A stretch of 64,000 nt of DNA, taken from assembly GCA_049322355.1 (NCBI GenBank), contig JBMORG010000027.1:124001-188000 (forward strand), written 5' to 3'. The translations under genes were made by a program, and so were the position numbers. Positions 24,117 to 32,013 of this stretch are shown here, piece after piece. This stretch comes from 0-14-0-80-60-11 sp049322355. Lineage in GTDB: Bacteria; Desulfobacterota; Desulfobaccia; Desulfobaccales; 0-14-0-80-60-11. The first letter of the stretch is position 1, and each line of letters opens with the position of its first letter. The notes beneath the pieces are model-generated. The model had not been told where the DNA came from, made no database searches, and worked only from the letters and a program-made list of their open reading frames with translations.

Positions 24117-26747
24117 CTATTCCCTCTCATCTTGGCTATCCGGACGCCGGGGCAGAGAAAAATAAAAGGTAGCCCCGCCATCGACTTGGCTTTCGGCCCA
24201 GATGCGGCCGCCATGACGCTGGATGATGCGCTGCACCAAGGCCAGCCCCACCCCGGTCCCTTCAAATTTCTCATAGGGGTGCAAACGTTGAAACACTCCA
24301 AAGAGCTTGTGGGCATATTGCATGTCGAACCCCACTCCATTGTCTTTGACGTAATAGATATCTTCCTCTGCGGTGCTTTGGCAGCCCACTTCAATAACCG
24401 CAGCATCCCGGGGACGGGTGAATTTCAGGGCATTTCCCAGGAGATTGATCCAGACCTGGTGCATCAAGGCCCGGTCGGCCCAGGTCTCGGCCAACGGCTT
24501 CAGGTCCCAGTGAACCGTACGGCCCTCCAGGGTTTCATTAAGTTCCCTCACTATGTCTGCAACCTGTTTTTCCATGTCCAGGTCGGCCACCCTCATTTCC
24601 AAGCGTCCCAACCGGGAAAATGCCAGGAGATCATCAATGAGTTGACCCATCTTTTGGGTATTGTCCCTGATAATATTCAGCAACCGCTGCCCTTCCGCAT
24701 CCAGGTGCTGGACCTGGTCTTTCAGGAGAAGCCGGGAGAAGCCGTCGATGGCCCGGAGCGGGGCGCGCAGGTCATGGGAGACGGAGTAGGAAAAACTTTC
24801 CAGTTCCCGGTTGGCCGCTTCCAATTGGGCCGTCCGGAGCCGCACCCGCTGTTCCAGTTCTTCATTGAGTTTGATGATCTCTTCTTCGGCCTTTTTCCGG
24901 TCTGTGACGTCATTGAGGACAAAGACCAGGAAGTCCACCTCCCCCGCTTCATCCAGGATGGGCACCAGGGTCCAATCCCAGTAGGTCACTCCCCACTCCG
25001 GGTGATCGGGAAAGACAAAGGCTTTGGCCACGGCCTGATACGGCGTCTTGGTTTGAACTACCTGGGTGAAGATGGCCCGGTTCTCTTCGTGGGGGTAGAA
25101 ATCGAAATGGTTGCGGCCCGGAAACTCGGAAACGTCGCGGTGACAACCCTGCGCATAAGCCGCATTCACCCGGATGAAGTTGAAGTCCCGGTCCAGGAAG
25201 ACCAGGGGGGTAATGGTGTGGGCAAAAAAGGCTTCCAGAATGCGGGTTTGTTCCTTGAGGATTTCTTCGGCCTGTTTCCGTTCAGTAATATCGATGCCCA
25301 ATTCCAGGACCAGGGGAGAGCCGTCGCTGTCGGCAAAAGGATAAACATAGGTGCGGTAACTCCGGCCTCCCCGGTGGTGGGTCCACTCCCGCTCCTGTGG
25401 TTCTCCGGTGGTAAGGACTTCAAAGGGCCGGCAGTTCTCACACTGGTCTTGAAATCCATGCATGACCTCAAAACAGGGGCGATCTTCGGGATCGCCGAAC
25501 CGCTCCCGGAAAAAGCGGTTGGCAAACTTGATGGAGAAATCCGGGGCCTTCAGATAGACGTAGGCGGGCAGCTCTTCCAGGAGGGACAGGAGGCGCCTGC
25601 GTTCCGTCTCCACGGCCGCCTCCGCACGGCGCAAGGCCGTAACGTCCCGGATCACCCCGATGACCCCCATAGGCCGGCCCTGGGGGTCAGTGATGAGGGA
25701 AGCATTAATCAATACCGGGACTTCCCGGCGGTCTTTGGTTAAAAGGACGCATTCCAGGTCCCTTTTATAGCCGTGCTCCAGACAGACGTTGAGGCCGGAC
25801 AGGATTGTGGCGGTATCCTGGTCAGCCACCAGCGTGGTGGCCAGTCCTCCCACCACTTCCTGGCCCCACCCGAAGTACTGTGTCAGGGCTTTATTGATAT
25901 GGGTGATGCGCCCCCTGAGGTCGGTGATGATCACCCCGTCCAGCATGCCTTCGACGGTTTGGACGGCCATGGTGGCCGCCGCCGCGGCTTCCTGGGCGTG
26001 TAAGGCTGTGGCGGTGCTGGCGCCCAGTTGCCGCACCCCCAGGACGATCCCCGCCACCCCCAACATCCACAAGGCCAGATGACTTAATATTATGGACCAG
26101 CTATGCCAAGTCTCTGCCACAATGGGACCCATGGGGACCGCCACACTGATGCCGCCCCGGATGTCGCCCACCTTGTAACCTTGTTTCGCATGACATTGCA
26201 GACAGCTGGCATCGACCCGGAAAGAGCGCATCAAGCGCATATGAGGCTTGCCGTTTATGGATACTATCTGGCTGACCTCCTCTTTCCCCTGTTCAAAGTC
26301 TTCCAGGGCCTTCTTCTCCCAGGGGTCGGGGGCGTTTTCTGGGCGCAGGGGCTTCAAACTGGTGAGATGGCCCCGGGGCAGGCCTGATTCTTGGGCCAGG
26401 GCATAAACCTGGCGGGTCATATAAGCCGGGTTGAGCAGAGTCAGCCGACGGCCCGAAGGAGTGGTCAGATCTCTCTCCGGCAGGTGGGCCAGATAGGGAG
26501 TGGGAGGCGAATCAGGGGTGACCGGGACATAAACACCTCCGTGGGCCGCGGCCCAGCGGCGATAGAGCACATCCCGCTCATAGTTGGTCAGGGCGATATG
26601 CCGGGCGATTTCCATGGCCTCCTGCTCATGATGGAACAGGTTCCAACCCAGCGATGCCGCCGCTACCAGGGTCCATATTCCTATGAGAATCCAGCCGTAA
26701 AGTTTTACGGGTATGGGGTATACTTTGGTTTTCGAGTCAGTATTCAT
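24117..26747 (-). CDS. Hybrid multi-PAS sensor histidine kinase with CxxCH periplasmic domain
   Basis: About 876 residues. A first transmembrane helix (about 18-38) and a second (about 220-245) enclose a sensor domain of the Tll0287/DUF3365 type, with the haem-binding motif CLQCH near residue 180. Three PAS domains follow, the middle one with a Cys motif (PCFEVMHGFQDQCENC). A HisKA helix with the phosphorylated His in SVSHDLRAPLRAI and a HATPase domain (NLLGNALKFT, NGVGFD, GTGVGLALV) complete a kinase. No response regulator is adjacent, so it is an orphan. A long antisense frame across it is a shadow of its GC-rich codons. The signal is unknown; a covalent haem suggests redox or small-gas sensing in the periplasm. 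Confidence 0.9.
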   Translation of the reverse strand: MNTDSKTKVYPIPVKLYGWILIGIWTLVAAASLGWNLFHHEQEAMEIARHIALTNYERDVLYRRWAAAHGGVYVPVTPDSPPTPYLAHLPERDLTTPSGRRLTLLNPAYMTRQVYALAQESGLPRGHLTSLKPLRPENAPDPWEKKALEDFEQGKEEVSQIVSINGKPHMRLMRSFRVDASCLQCHAKQGYKVGDIRGGISVAVPMGPIVAETWHSWSIILSHLALWMLGVAGIVLGVRQLGASTATALHAQEAAAAATMAVQTVEGMLDGVIITDLRGRITHINKALTQYFGWGQEVVGGLATTLVADQDTATILSGLNVCLEHGYKRDLECVLLTKDRREVPVLINASLITDPQGRPMGVIGVIRDVTALRRAEAAVETERRRLLSLLEELPAYVYLKAPDFSIKFANRFFRERFGDPEDRPCFEVMHGFQDQCENCRPFEVLTTGEPQEREWTHHRGGRSYRTYVYPFADSDGSPLVLELGIDITERKQAEEILKEQTRILEAFFAHTITPLVFLDRDFNFIRVNAAYAQGCHRDVSEFPGRNHFDFYPHEENRAIFTQVVQTKTPYQAVAKAFVFPDHPEWGVTYWDWTLVPILDEAGEVDFLVFVLNDVTDRKKAEEEIIKLNEELEQRVRLRTAQLEAANRELESFSYSVSHDLRAPLRAIDGFSRLLLKDQVQHLDAEGQRLLNIIRDNTQKMGQLIDDLLAFSRLGRLEMRVADLDMEKQVADIVRELNETLEGRTVHWDLKPLAETWADRALMHQVWINLLGNALKFTRPRDAAVIEVGCQSTAEEDIYYVKDNGVGFDMQYAHKLFGVFQRLHPYEKFEGTGVGLALVQRIIQRHGGRIWAESQVDGGATFYFSLPRRPDSQDERE

Positions 26748-27070
26748 ACCGGCTCCATGATGCCAGTGCCTTTGAAAGCCAAAACCGGCGCAAAGTCCGC
26801 TACTGCCCAGCTTGGATTGGTTCCCAGGCCCGGAAGCGATGACGCAATTTATTTTATCACCAAACTAAGCATAACAAAGAATTATAAAATCCGTGGCAAG
26901 ATTGGTAAGGTTGACAAAATAAATTCTGGGGGAGGGGGCGGCCAGAAATTGCGGTTTTGAGGGGATTCGGCTATAGTTTTTTCATTCCAAATAGCAGGAT
27001 TCAAAAAGTCATGAGATTATGATCGCCTCTTTATCTTTAATAGACTGAAAACAGGATAAAGGTTGGAAAA

Positions 27071-27283
27071 ATGATTAACCTGGAAGAGTTTCGCGCCGGA
27101 CTATACAGCGTGCCCTTTTGCTGCGGGGACGAACTCCCGGAATACTGTTTTACCTGCGTCTACCTGTGTTACGATGAGAGGGACGCCTGCCTGTGCAACT
27201 CGGGCTCTACCTACTTCTGCGGCTACTCCTGGCCGGACAAACTGACTCACACTGTACCCCCTTGCCTGCTGGCTCCTGCGTAA
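27071..27283 (+). CDS. Small cysteine-rich protein of unknown function
   Basis: A 70-residue protein with nine cysteines (17, 18, 26, 29, 33, 40, 42, 50, 65) and no signal peptide or hydrophobic helix. The spacing C-C-x7-C-x2-C-x3-C-x6-C-x-C-x7-C could hold an iron-sulfur cluster or zinc sites, but it does not match ferredoxin or rubredoxin motifs. The start is preceded by AAAGGTTGG. It stands alone between the sensor kinase (divergent, after about 320 bases without any recognisable feature) and hpt. I cannot name a family; it may instead be a chance ORF, although the Cys density argues for a real gene. Confidence 0.55.
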   Translation: MINLEEFRAGLYSVPFCCGDELPEYCFTCVYLCYDERDACLCNSGSTYFCGYSWPDKLTHTVPPCLLAPA

Positions 27284-27342
27284 GCCCCCTTTACCCTGTC
27301 GGTTCTTTCCCTAAGTCGATAGTCCCCGGCCCCGGCTAAGAT

Positions 27343-27371
27343 TTGACAACTACCACCCCTTCATTTATTTT
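27343..27371 (+). promoter_or_regulatory. Sigma-70-type promoter of hpt
   Basis: TTGACA and TATTTT are separated by exactly 17 bases, and the hpt start codon with its GGGGAGG site follows at once. The match to the vegetative consensus is good. Confidence 0.6.
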
Positions 27372-27389
27372 GAGGTCAGGGGAGGATTC

Positions 27390-27914
27390 ATGGATACGAC
27401 CAAGCGTTGTCTCATCACTCAAGCAGAAATATCCCAGCGGGTGGCCGAACTGGGAGAGCAGATCGGCAAGGATTATGCCGGTCGGGACCTGGTGATGGTG
27501 GGAGTTTTGAAAGGGGCGTTCATTTTCCTGGCGGACCTGGTGCGGGCCCTGCCTTATCCCGTGGAAGTGGATTTCGTGCGCCTGCGCAGCTATGGAGCTG
27601 GCACCACCTCCAGCGGCGAAGTCAACATCACCAAAGACGTGGAATCATCCCTTAAAGATCGGGATGTGCTTATCGTGGAAGATATTGTGGATACGGGTAT
27701 TACTTTGGCTTTTCTGAGAAACCATTTGGCTACCCACAGGCCCCGTTCCCTCAAGATCTGCTGCTTCATCGACAAAAAGGAGCGCCGGGAAGTGGAAATC
27801 CCCTTGGATTACGTGGGCTATACTGTAGAAAAGGGTTTTCTGGTGGGCTACGGCCTGGATTGTGGTGAACAAAGCCGCACCTTGCCGGAGATTTTTGTGA
27901 TTGAAAAGGATTGA
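27390..27914 (+). CDS. hpt: Hypoxanthine phosphoribosyltransferase
   Basis: The 174-residue protein has VGVLKGAFIFLADLVR near the N-terminus and the PRPP-binding loop VLIVEDIVDTGITL, with the C-terminal DYVGYTVEKGFLVGYGLD segment typical of HPRT. It converts hypoxanthine (and usually guanine) with PRPP to IMP or GMP in purine salvage. Its neighbours ppx and guaB also deal with nucleotides or phosphate, and guaB uses IMP. A good ribosome site GGGGAGG precedes the ATG. Confidence 0.94.
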   Translation: MDTTKRCLITQAEISQRVAELGEQIGKDYAGRDLVMVGVLKGAFIFLADLVRALPYPVEVDFVRLRSYGAGTTSSGEVNITKDVESSLKDRDVLIVEDIVDTGITLAFLRNHLATHRPRSLKICCFIDKKERREVEIPLDYVGYTVEKGFLVGYGLDCGEQSRTLPEIFVIEKD

Positions 27915-27973
27915 AAGCCGCAAGAATAATCAACTTTTATAACTGTAATCCCCATAAACATATAGCGTCGTAG

Positions 27974-27994
27974 GGGCGGGTTTGAAACCCGCCC
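27974..27994. repeat. Palindromic GGGCGGGTTT/AAACCCGCCC element, family F
   Basis: A near-perfect palindrome (ten-base arms around one G) in the hpt-ppx gap. Similar GC-rich palindromes lie at 30659 (guaB terminator), about 37065 and about 45595. It could act as a terminator-like or mRNA-end element. Confidence 0.55.
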
Positions 27995-28021
27995 TTACCC
28001 CATTTTCAACTTCGGGAAGCT

Positions 28022-29011
28022 ATGACCGACTCGGCTAACTTCAATCATTTTGCGGCCATCGATGTCGGCAGTCTGACGGTGCGTCTGGCGGTGGCTGAGT
28101 CACTCCCTGAAAGCCGATTTCGGGTGCTTCTCCACCGCCGCGAAATCACCGGTTTGGGGCAGGGGTTGGCCGCCACCGGCGAGTTGGCCCCGGAGGGCAT
28201 GGCCCGGACTCTGGCAGCCCTAAAGGACTTTCAGCAGGTAATGGCTTCCCAGCAGGTGGGAGCCTACCGGGCCGTGGGCACCCAGGCCCTGCGCCAGGCC
28301 CGCAACCGCCAGGTTTTCTTGGATATGGTGCGAAATGATTTGGGGCTGGCCGTGGAGGTGCTAACGCCAGAGGAAGAAGCCCGGCTGGCGCTCGCCGGGG
28401 TTTTGTCCGCCCTGGATTCGCAGGTGCTGACGGCCCCCGCGGTGCTGGTCTTCGATGTGGGCGGCGGCAGCTCCGAGTTCGCCCTGGTGCGCCCAGGCCA
28501 GGAGCCGGTCTTTGCCAGCCTGCCCCTGGGGGTCCTGACCCTGAGCCAGGCCCGGCCGTTGGGAGACCCGCCGCAGCCAGACAAGGTGGCGGCCCTGAAA
28601 AAGGAACTGGCTACCCGTTTGCTGGTTTTTTACCAGGAGAGGATCGAGCCTAACCTCCAGACGGCCCCTCGCCTGGTGGGTACCGCCGGCGCGGTAACCA
28701 CCCTGGCGGCCATGCACTTGCAGTTGCGGGAATATGACGCGGATAAAGTCAACAACTTGTTTTTGACCCGAATCCAGGTGGCAGGCCTTGCGGAGCTTAT
28801 GTGCGGCCTGCCCGAAGCCGACCGGGCCCGATTGGTCGGCATCGAGCCCGCCAAAGCCGGGGTCATGGTGGCCGGGGCTTTGATAGTGCTGGCCATACTT
28901 GACGTCTGTCACCAGGATTCCCTGGTAGTTATCGACGCCGGACTTTTGGAGGGGGTCTTGCAGGAGATGGCCCTCAAGTTTTGGGTTTCAGGATTTGACA
29001 AAATTGGGTAA
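28022..29011 (+). CDS. ppx: Ppx/GppA family exopolyphosphatase
   Basis: ASKHA-fold phosphatase: AAIDVGSLTVRLAVAE at the N-terminus, the TQALRQARNRQVF and EEEARLALAGV segments, and the second phosphate-binding loop VFDVGGGSSEFAL. About 329 residues, the single-domain short form without the C-terminal HD domain of E. coli GppA. It hydrolyses inorganic polyphosphate and/or pppGpp. It lies between hpt and guaB on the same strand. Confidence 0.9.
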   Translation: MTDSANFNHFAAIDVGSLTVRLAVAESLPESRFRVLLHRREITGLGQGLAATGELAPEGMARTLAALKDFQQVMASQQVGAYRAVGTQALRQARNRQVFLDMVRNDLGLAVEVLTPEEEARLALAGVLSALDSQVLTAPAVLVFDVGGGSSEFALVRPGQEPVFASLPLGVLTLSQARPLGDPPQPDKVAALKKELATRLLVFYQERIEPNLQTAPRLVGTAGAVTTLAAMHLQLREYDADKVNNLFLTRIQVAGLAELMCGLPEADRARLVGIEPAKAGVMVAGALIVLAILDVCHQDSLVVIDAGLLEGVLQEMALKFWVSGFDKIG

Positions 29012-29136
29012 TATTTAAATTTATTCTCCGGCGACTTGTTGGCCCCGATTTTATTCATATTATTAAGACTGCCATCTTCTTTTCCATGGCCCAAGATTAA
29101 TCACTGTAAAATCCAATCAGTATTAAAGGAAAGCTT

Positions 29137-30600
29137 ATGGCGCCAGACCCCATTCCCTACGCTTATACCTTCGATGATCTGCTGTTGCTGCCTGGGGCGT
29201 CGTCGGTGCTCCCCAGCGAAGCCGACCTCAGCACTAACCTGACCCGGCGCATTTCCCTCAATATTCCGCTGCTCAGTTCCGCCATGGACACGGTCACCGA
29301 AGCGGAAACAGCCATCTCTTTGGCCCGCCAGGGCGGTATCGGGATTCTGCACCGCAATATGACCATCGAAGCCCAGGCCCTGGAAGCGGAAAAGGTCAAG
29401 AAGTCCGAGTCCGGCATGATCATCGATCCCGTGACCATCGGGCCCGAGGCCCGGATCGCCGATGTTTTGCAGCTTATGGAGCGCTACCGCATCTCCGGCA
29501 TCCCGGTGGTGGAGGGGCGGAAGTTGGTGGGCATCGTCACCAACCGGGACCTGCGCTTTGAAACCAACCTGGAGCAAAGGGTGAAGGAGGTGATGACCAA
29601 GGACCACCTGGTCACTGCCAAGGTGGGGATCACCCTGGAGGATTCCAAGGCCCTGCTCCATAAATACCGCATCGAAAAACTCCTGGTGGTGGACGAAAAC
29701 GGCGATCTCAAGGGGCTCATTACCATTAAAGACATTGAAAAGATTCGCAAATACCCCCAGTCCTGCAAGGACGAGTTCGGGCGCCTGCGGGTGGGGGCCG
29801 CCATCGGGGTGGGGGCGGACCGGGAGGCCCGAATTGAGGCTCTGATCAAGGCCGGGGTGGATGTTATCGTCATCGATACCGCGCATGGGCATTCCTGGCG
29901 GGTGATCGAGACGGTGGAGGACACCAAACGGAATTTCCCCACCATAGAGTTGATTGCCGGAAACGTCGCCACCGCCGAAGGCGCCCGGGACCTCATCCAG
30001 GCCGGGGTCGACGCGGTCAAAGTGGGGGTGGGGCCCGGCTCCATCTGTACCACCCGGGTGATTGCCGGGGTGGGAGTGCCGCAACTGAGCGCCATCATGG
30101 ACTGCGCCAAGGCCACTCGCAAAGCCGAGATTCCCCTGGTGGCCGACGGCGGCATCAAGTACTCCGGCGACCTTACCAAGGCCCTGGCCGCGGGCGCCGA
30201 CGTGGTGATGATCGGCAGCCTCTTTGCCGGCACCGATGAGTCCCCCGGTGAAACCGTGATCTTCCAGGGCCGCAGTTACAAAATCTACCGGGGCATGGGA
30301 AGCGTGGAAGCCATGAAGGCGGGCAGCCGGGACCGCTATTGCCAGGAGGACATCAACCTGGAGCACAAACTGGTGCCGGAAGGCATCGTGGGGCGGGTGC
30401 CCTCCCGGGGCAAGCTGGCGGAGGTCATCTTTCAGCTTATGGGAGGCCTCAGGTCCGGCATGGGCTATGTGGGGGCCAGGACCATCAGGGAACTCCAGGA
30501 CAAGGCTAAATTCGTGCGCATCAGCCCCGCGGGCCTGAAAGAATCCCACGTCCACGACGTCATTATCATGAAGGAAGCGCCCAATTACTGGGTGGATTAG
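29137..30600 (+). CDS. guaB: Inosine-5'-monophosphate dehydrogenase
   Basis: A 487-residue IMP dehydrogenase that converts IMP to XMP with NAD, the first step to GMP. The catalytic loop GPGSICTTRVIAGVGVPQ contains the active Cys. SSAMDTVTEA and GGIGILHRNM are conserved barrel segments. Two CBS domains are inserted after about residue 95 (MERYRISGIPVVEGRKLVGI; HKYRIEKLLVVDENGDL). The ATG is preceded by AAAGGAAA. A GC-rich hairpin with five T follows the stop. Confidence 0.97.
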   Translation: MAPDPIPYAYTFDDLLLLPGASSVLPSEADLSTNLTRRISLNIPLLSSAMDTVTEAETAISLARQGGIGILHRNMTIEAQALEAEKVKKSESGMIIDPVTIGPEARIADVLQLMERYRISGIPVVEGRKLVGIVTNRDLRFETNLEQRVKEVMTKDHLVTAKVGITLEDSKALLHKYRIEKLLVVDENGDLKGLITIKDIEKIRKYPQSCKDEFGRLRVGAAIGVGADREARIEALIKAGVDVIVIDTAHGHSWRVIETVEDTKRNFPTIELIAGNVATAEGARDLIQAGVDAVKVGVGPGSICTTRVIAGVGVPQLSAIMDCAKATRKAEIPLVADGGIKYSGDLTKALAAGADVVMIGSLFAGTDESPGETVIFQGRSYKIYRGMGSVEAMKAGSRDRYCQEDINLEHKLVPEGIVGRVPSRGKLAEVIFQLMGGLRSGMGYVGARTIRELQDKAKFVRISPAGLKESHVHDVIIMKEAPNYWVD

Positions 30601-30658
30601 GGGATTGAGCAGTTAGCGGTTAGCATTCCGCAGTTAGTTTTCTGCCAAAATAATGTAG

Positions 30659-30685
30659 GGGCGGACCCATGTGTCCGCCCTTTTT
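30659..30685 (+). terminator. Rho-independent terminator after guaB
   Basis: GGGCGGAC and GTCCGCCC make an 8-bp GC-rich stem with a 6-base loop, directly followed by TTTTT, about 60 bases after the guaB stop. Confidence 0.8.
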
Positions 30686-30820
30686 CGCGCAAGGTTACTA
30701 TCCCAAATTTCATAACTAATTCTGATAGATAATATAAATAATATTAATTTTACTTATATAAAATGGTGATTTAACATGAAGAAAAAGCTGGCATAGTGCT
30801 CTTGAGTAGGGGGTAATCCC

Positions 30821-31327
30821 ATGTTGATCAAGGGGTACACCAAATCTTTTGTCCGCCCGCCCAATCCCAGCGCCCAGCACCTTCGCTGTTTCGCCGCGCT
30901 GGACGCAGACGTCACCGAAGTGCTGCCTTATTTGAATACTATACTCAAGGGTTATGAATACCTGACCGACCCGCCCTCGCTGACACTGAAATTGCTGGGG
31001 AAACTCGTCACGATTCATCCCCGGAAGGTTGCCATTAATATTGTTAAAGATGAACAGGAAGCCGATGAGATTTTGGAGTGGCTGACTCGAAACATCAACG
31101 AAACCTGGGACCGGAAGAACCAAATCGCCCCAAGTTTTAAGGCCGCGCCTAAACCCCGGGTCCTGGATATTCTGAGACTTTTGCCCAAGACCAACTGCGG
31201 TAAATGCGGCGCCCCCACCTGCATGGTCTTTGCAGTGGGGCTGAGCACGGGAGAGAAGGTTCCGGAACTATGCCCGGCATTGGGCCAGGAGAACCGGGAA
31301 AGACTAGGGAATATCTTGGGTGTTTGA
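30821..31327 (+). CDS. Fe-S protein with a CODH/ACS gamma-type [4Fe-4S] motif
   Basis: This 168-residue protein has an N-terminal half of no recognised fold (FVRPPNPSAQHLRCFAALDA; TLKLLGKLVTIHPRKVAIN) and a C-terminal motif TNCGKCGAPTCMVFA with a further Cys in ELCPAL. That CxxCxxxxC-x16-C pattern is the [4Fe-4S] domain of the corrinoid Fe-S protein large subunit (AcsC/CdhE) and of several stand-alone anaerobe proteins. The corrinoid domain is absent. It is convergent with the mvhD-like gene. Role unknown; electron transfer is likely. Confidence 0.75.
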   Translation: MLIKGYTKSFVRPPNPSAQHLRCFAALDADVTEVLPYLNTILKGYEYLTDPPSLTLKLLGKLVTIHPRKVAINIVKDEQEADEILEWLTRNINETWDRKNQIAPSFKAAPKPRVLDILRLLPKTNCGKCGAPTCMVFAVGLSTGEKVPELCPALGQENRERLGNILGV

Positions 31328-31472
31328 AGCAGGCGGTGGCGTAAAGGGAGTAATGATTTGGGTGGTGCCCAAGCAGAGCTTGGGCGATATGGGCTTTCCC
31401 AAGCTGTAAGCGACCCACCGGGCCGCCCGTACTTATGGGATGGGGGGGGCTTGGGGGAGGGGGTTAGAGGTT

Positions 31473-31491
31473 CACAGGCGAGACGCCTGTG
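31473..31491. repeat. CACAGGCG hairpin, family D
   Basis: CACAGGCG, AGA, CGCCTGTG: a perfect 8-bp stem with a 3-base loop between the Fe-S protein gene and the convergent mvhD-like gene. The same core recurs at 36731-36921. It may mark the shared 3' end of the two genes. Confidence 0.6.
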
Positions 31492-31534
31492 CCACTGCCC
31501 TTTGCCCCCTCCTCCAAAAACATCCCACCAGCTA

Positions 31535-31999
31535 TTAACCTGCCGCGGCTTTGGGCTGTTCGGCCAGCCAGGCCGCCCGGGCTTCCCGGTTCACCGGGCT
31601 GGGGCCCAGTTTCAAGGTCCGCTCCACCATTTCCTTGGCCAGGGCGGCGAATTTCGGCCCTTCCGAAGACGACAGGTTGAACATTTCCAACCGTTCCGGC
31701 TCGAACACCCCCATCTGGGCGAAGTCCTTTTTTACCTTGTTGACCCGTTTTTTGGCCCGGATGTTGCCCATGAGATAATGGCACTCGCCCTCCAGGCACC
31801 CCGCCACGAAGACTGAATCCGCCCCGGCTTCAAAGGCCTTGAGCAGGTGGATGATGTCCACCCGTCCGGTGCAGGGCATCATGATGACCTTGATATCCGG
31901 GGGGTATTGCAGTCGCATCGAACCTGCCAGGTCCGCAGCGCTGTATGCTCAGTAACGGCAGCAAAAGCCGATGATTTTGGGAGACCACGCAGCAGTCAT
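31535..31999 (-). CDS. mvhD: MvhD/FlpD-type electron-transfer subunit, selenocysteine-containing
   Basis: Reading from an ATG with a perfect AGGAGG site gives MTAAWSPKIIGFCCRY, then an in-frame TGA (31951-31949), then AYSAADLAGSMRLQYPPDIK and on. The reading-through protein has 154 residues and the full MvhD pattern: the CCxxC-type motif (CCRYU here), YPP, PCTGRVD, AGCLEGECHYLMGN. In MvhD/FlpD/VhuD proteins the UGA position is Cys or, in selenium users, Sec; these subunits carry a [2Fe-2S] cluster and pass electrons to HdrA. The frame before and after the UGA is conserved-looking, and a hairpin follows it at the bacterial SECIS distance. It starts 15 bases after the hdrA stop, so both form an operon. 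Alternative: a disrupted gene, less likely because both sides are intact. Confidence 0.87.
31914..31940 (-). promoter_or_regulatory. Candidate bacterial SECIS hairpin
   Basis: In the mRNA, GGACC and GGTTC pair around the loop UGGCA, with an outer CGC/GCG stem separated by a two-by-two internal loop. The apical loop begins 19 bases after the UGA, close to the spacing in known bacterial SECIS elements, and contains G residues as SelB requires. The prediction is by eye. Confidence 0.6.
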
Positions 32000-32013
32000 A
32001 ATTCCTCCTATTT

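Noticed and set aside
24027..25742. 571-codon plus-strand ORF
   Set aside because: Antisense to the sensor kinase, whose PAS, HisKA and HATPase motifs are clear. The antisense translation is rich in Gly/Pro/His, as expected for a shadow of GC-rich codons.
29101..30555. 484-codon minus-strand ORF
   Set aside because: Antisense shadow of guaB; His/Gly/Asp-rich translation without any domain.
31535..31918. Reading the mvhD-like gene as a 127-residue protein starting at the internal ATG
   Set aside because: That start lacks the conserved Cys motif and a ribosome site, while the frame upstream of the UGA has a perfect AGGAGG and the missing family N-terminus.
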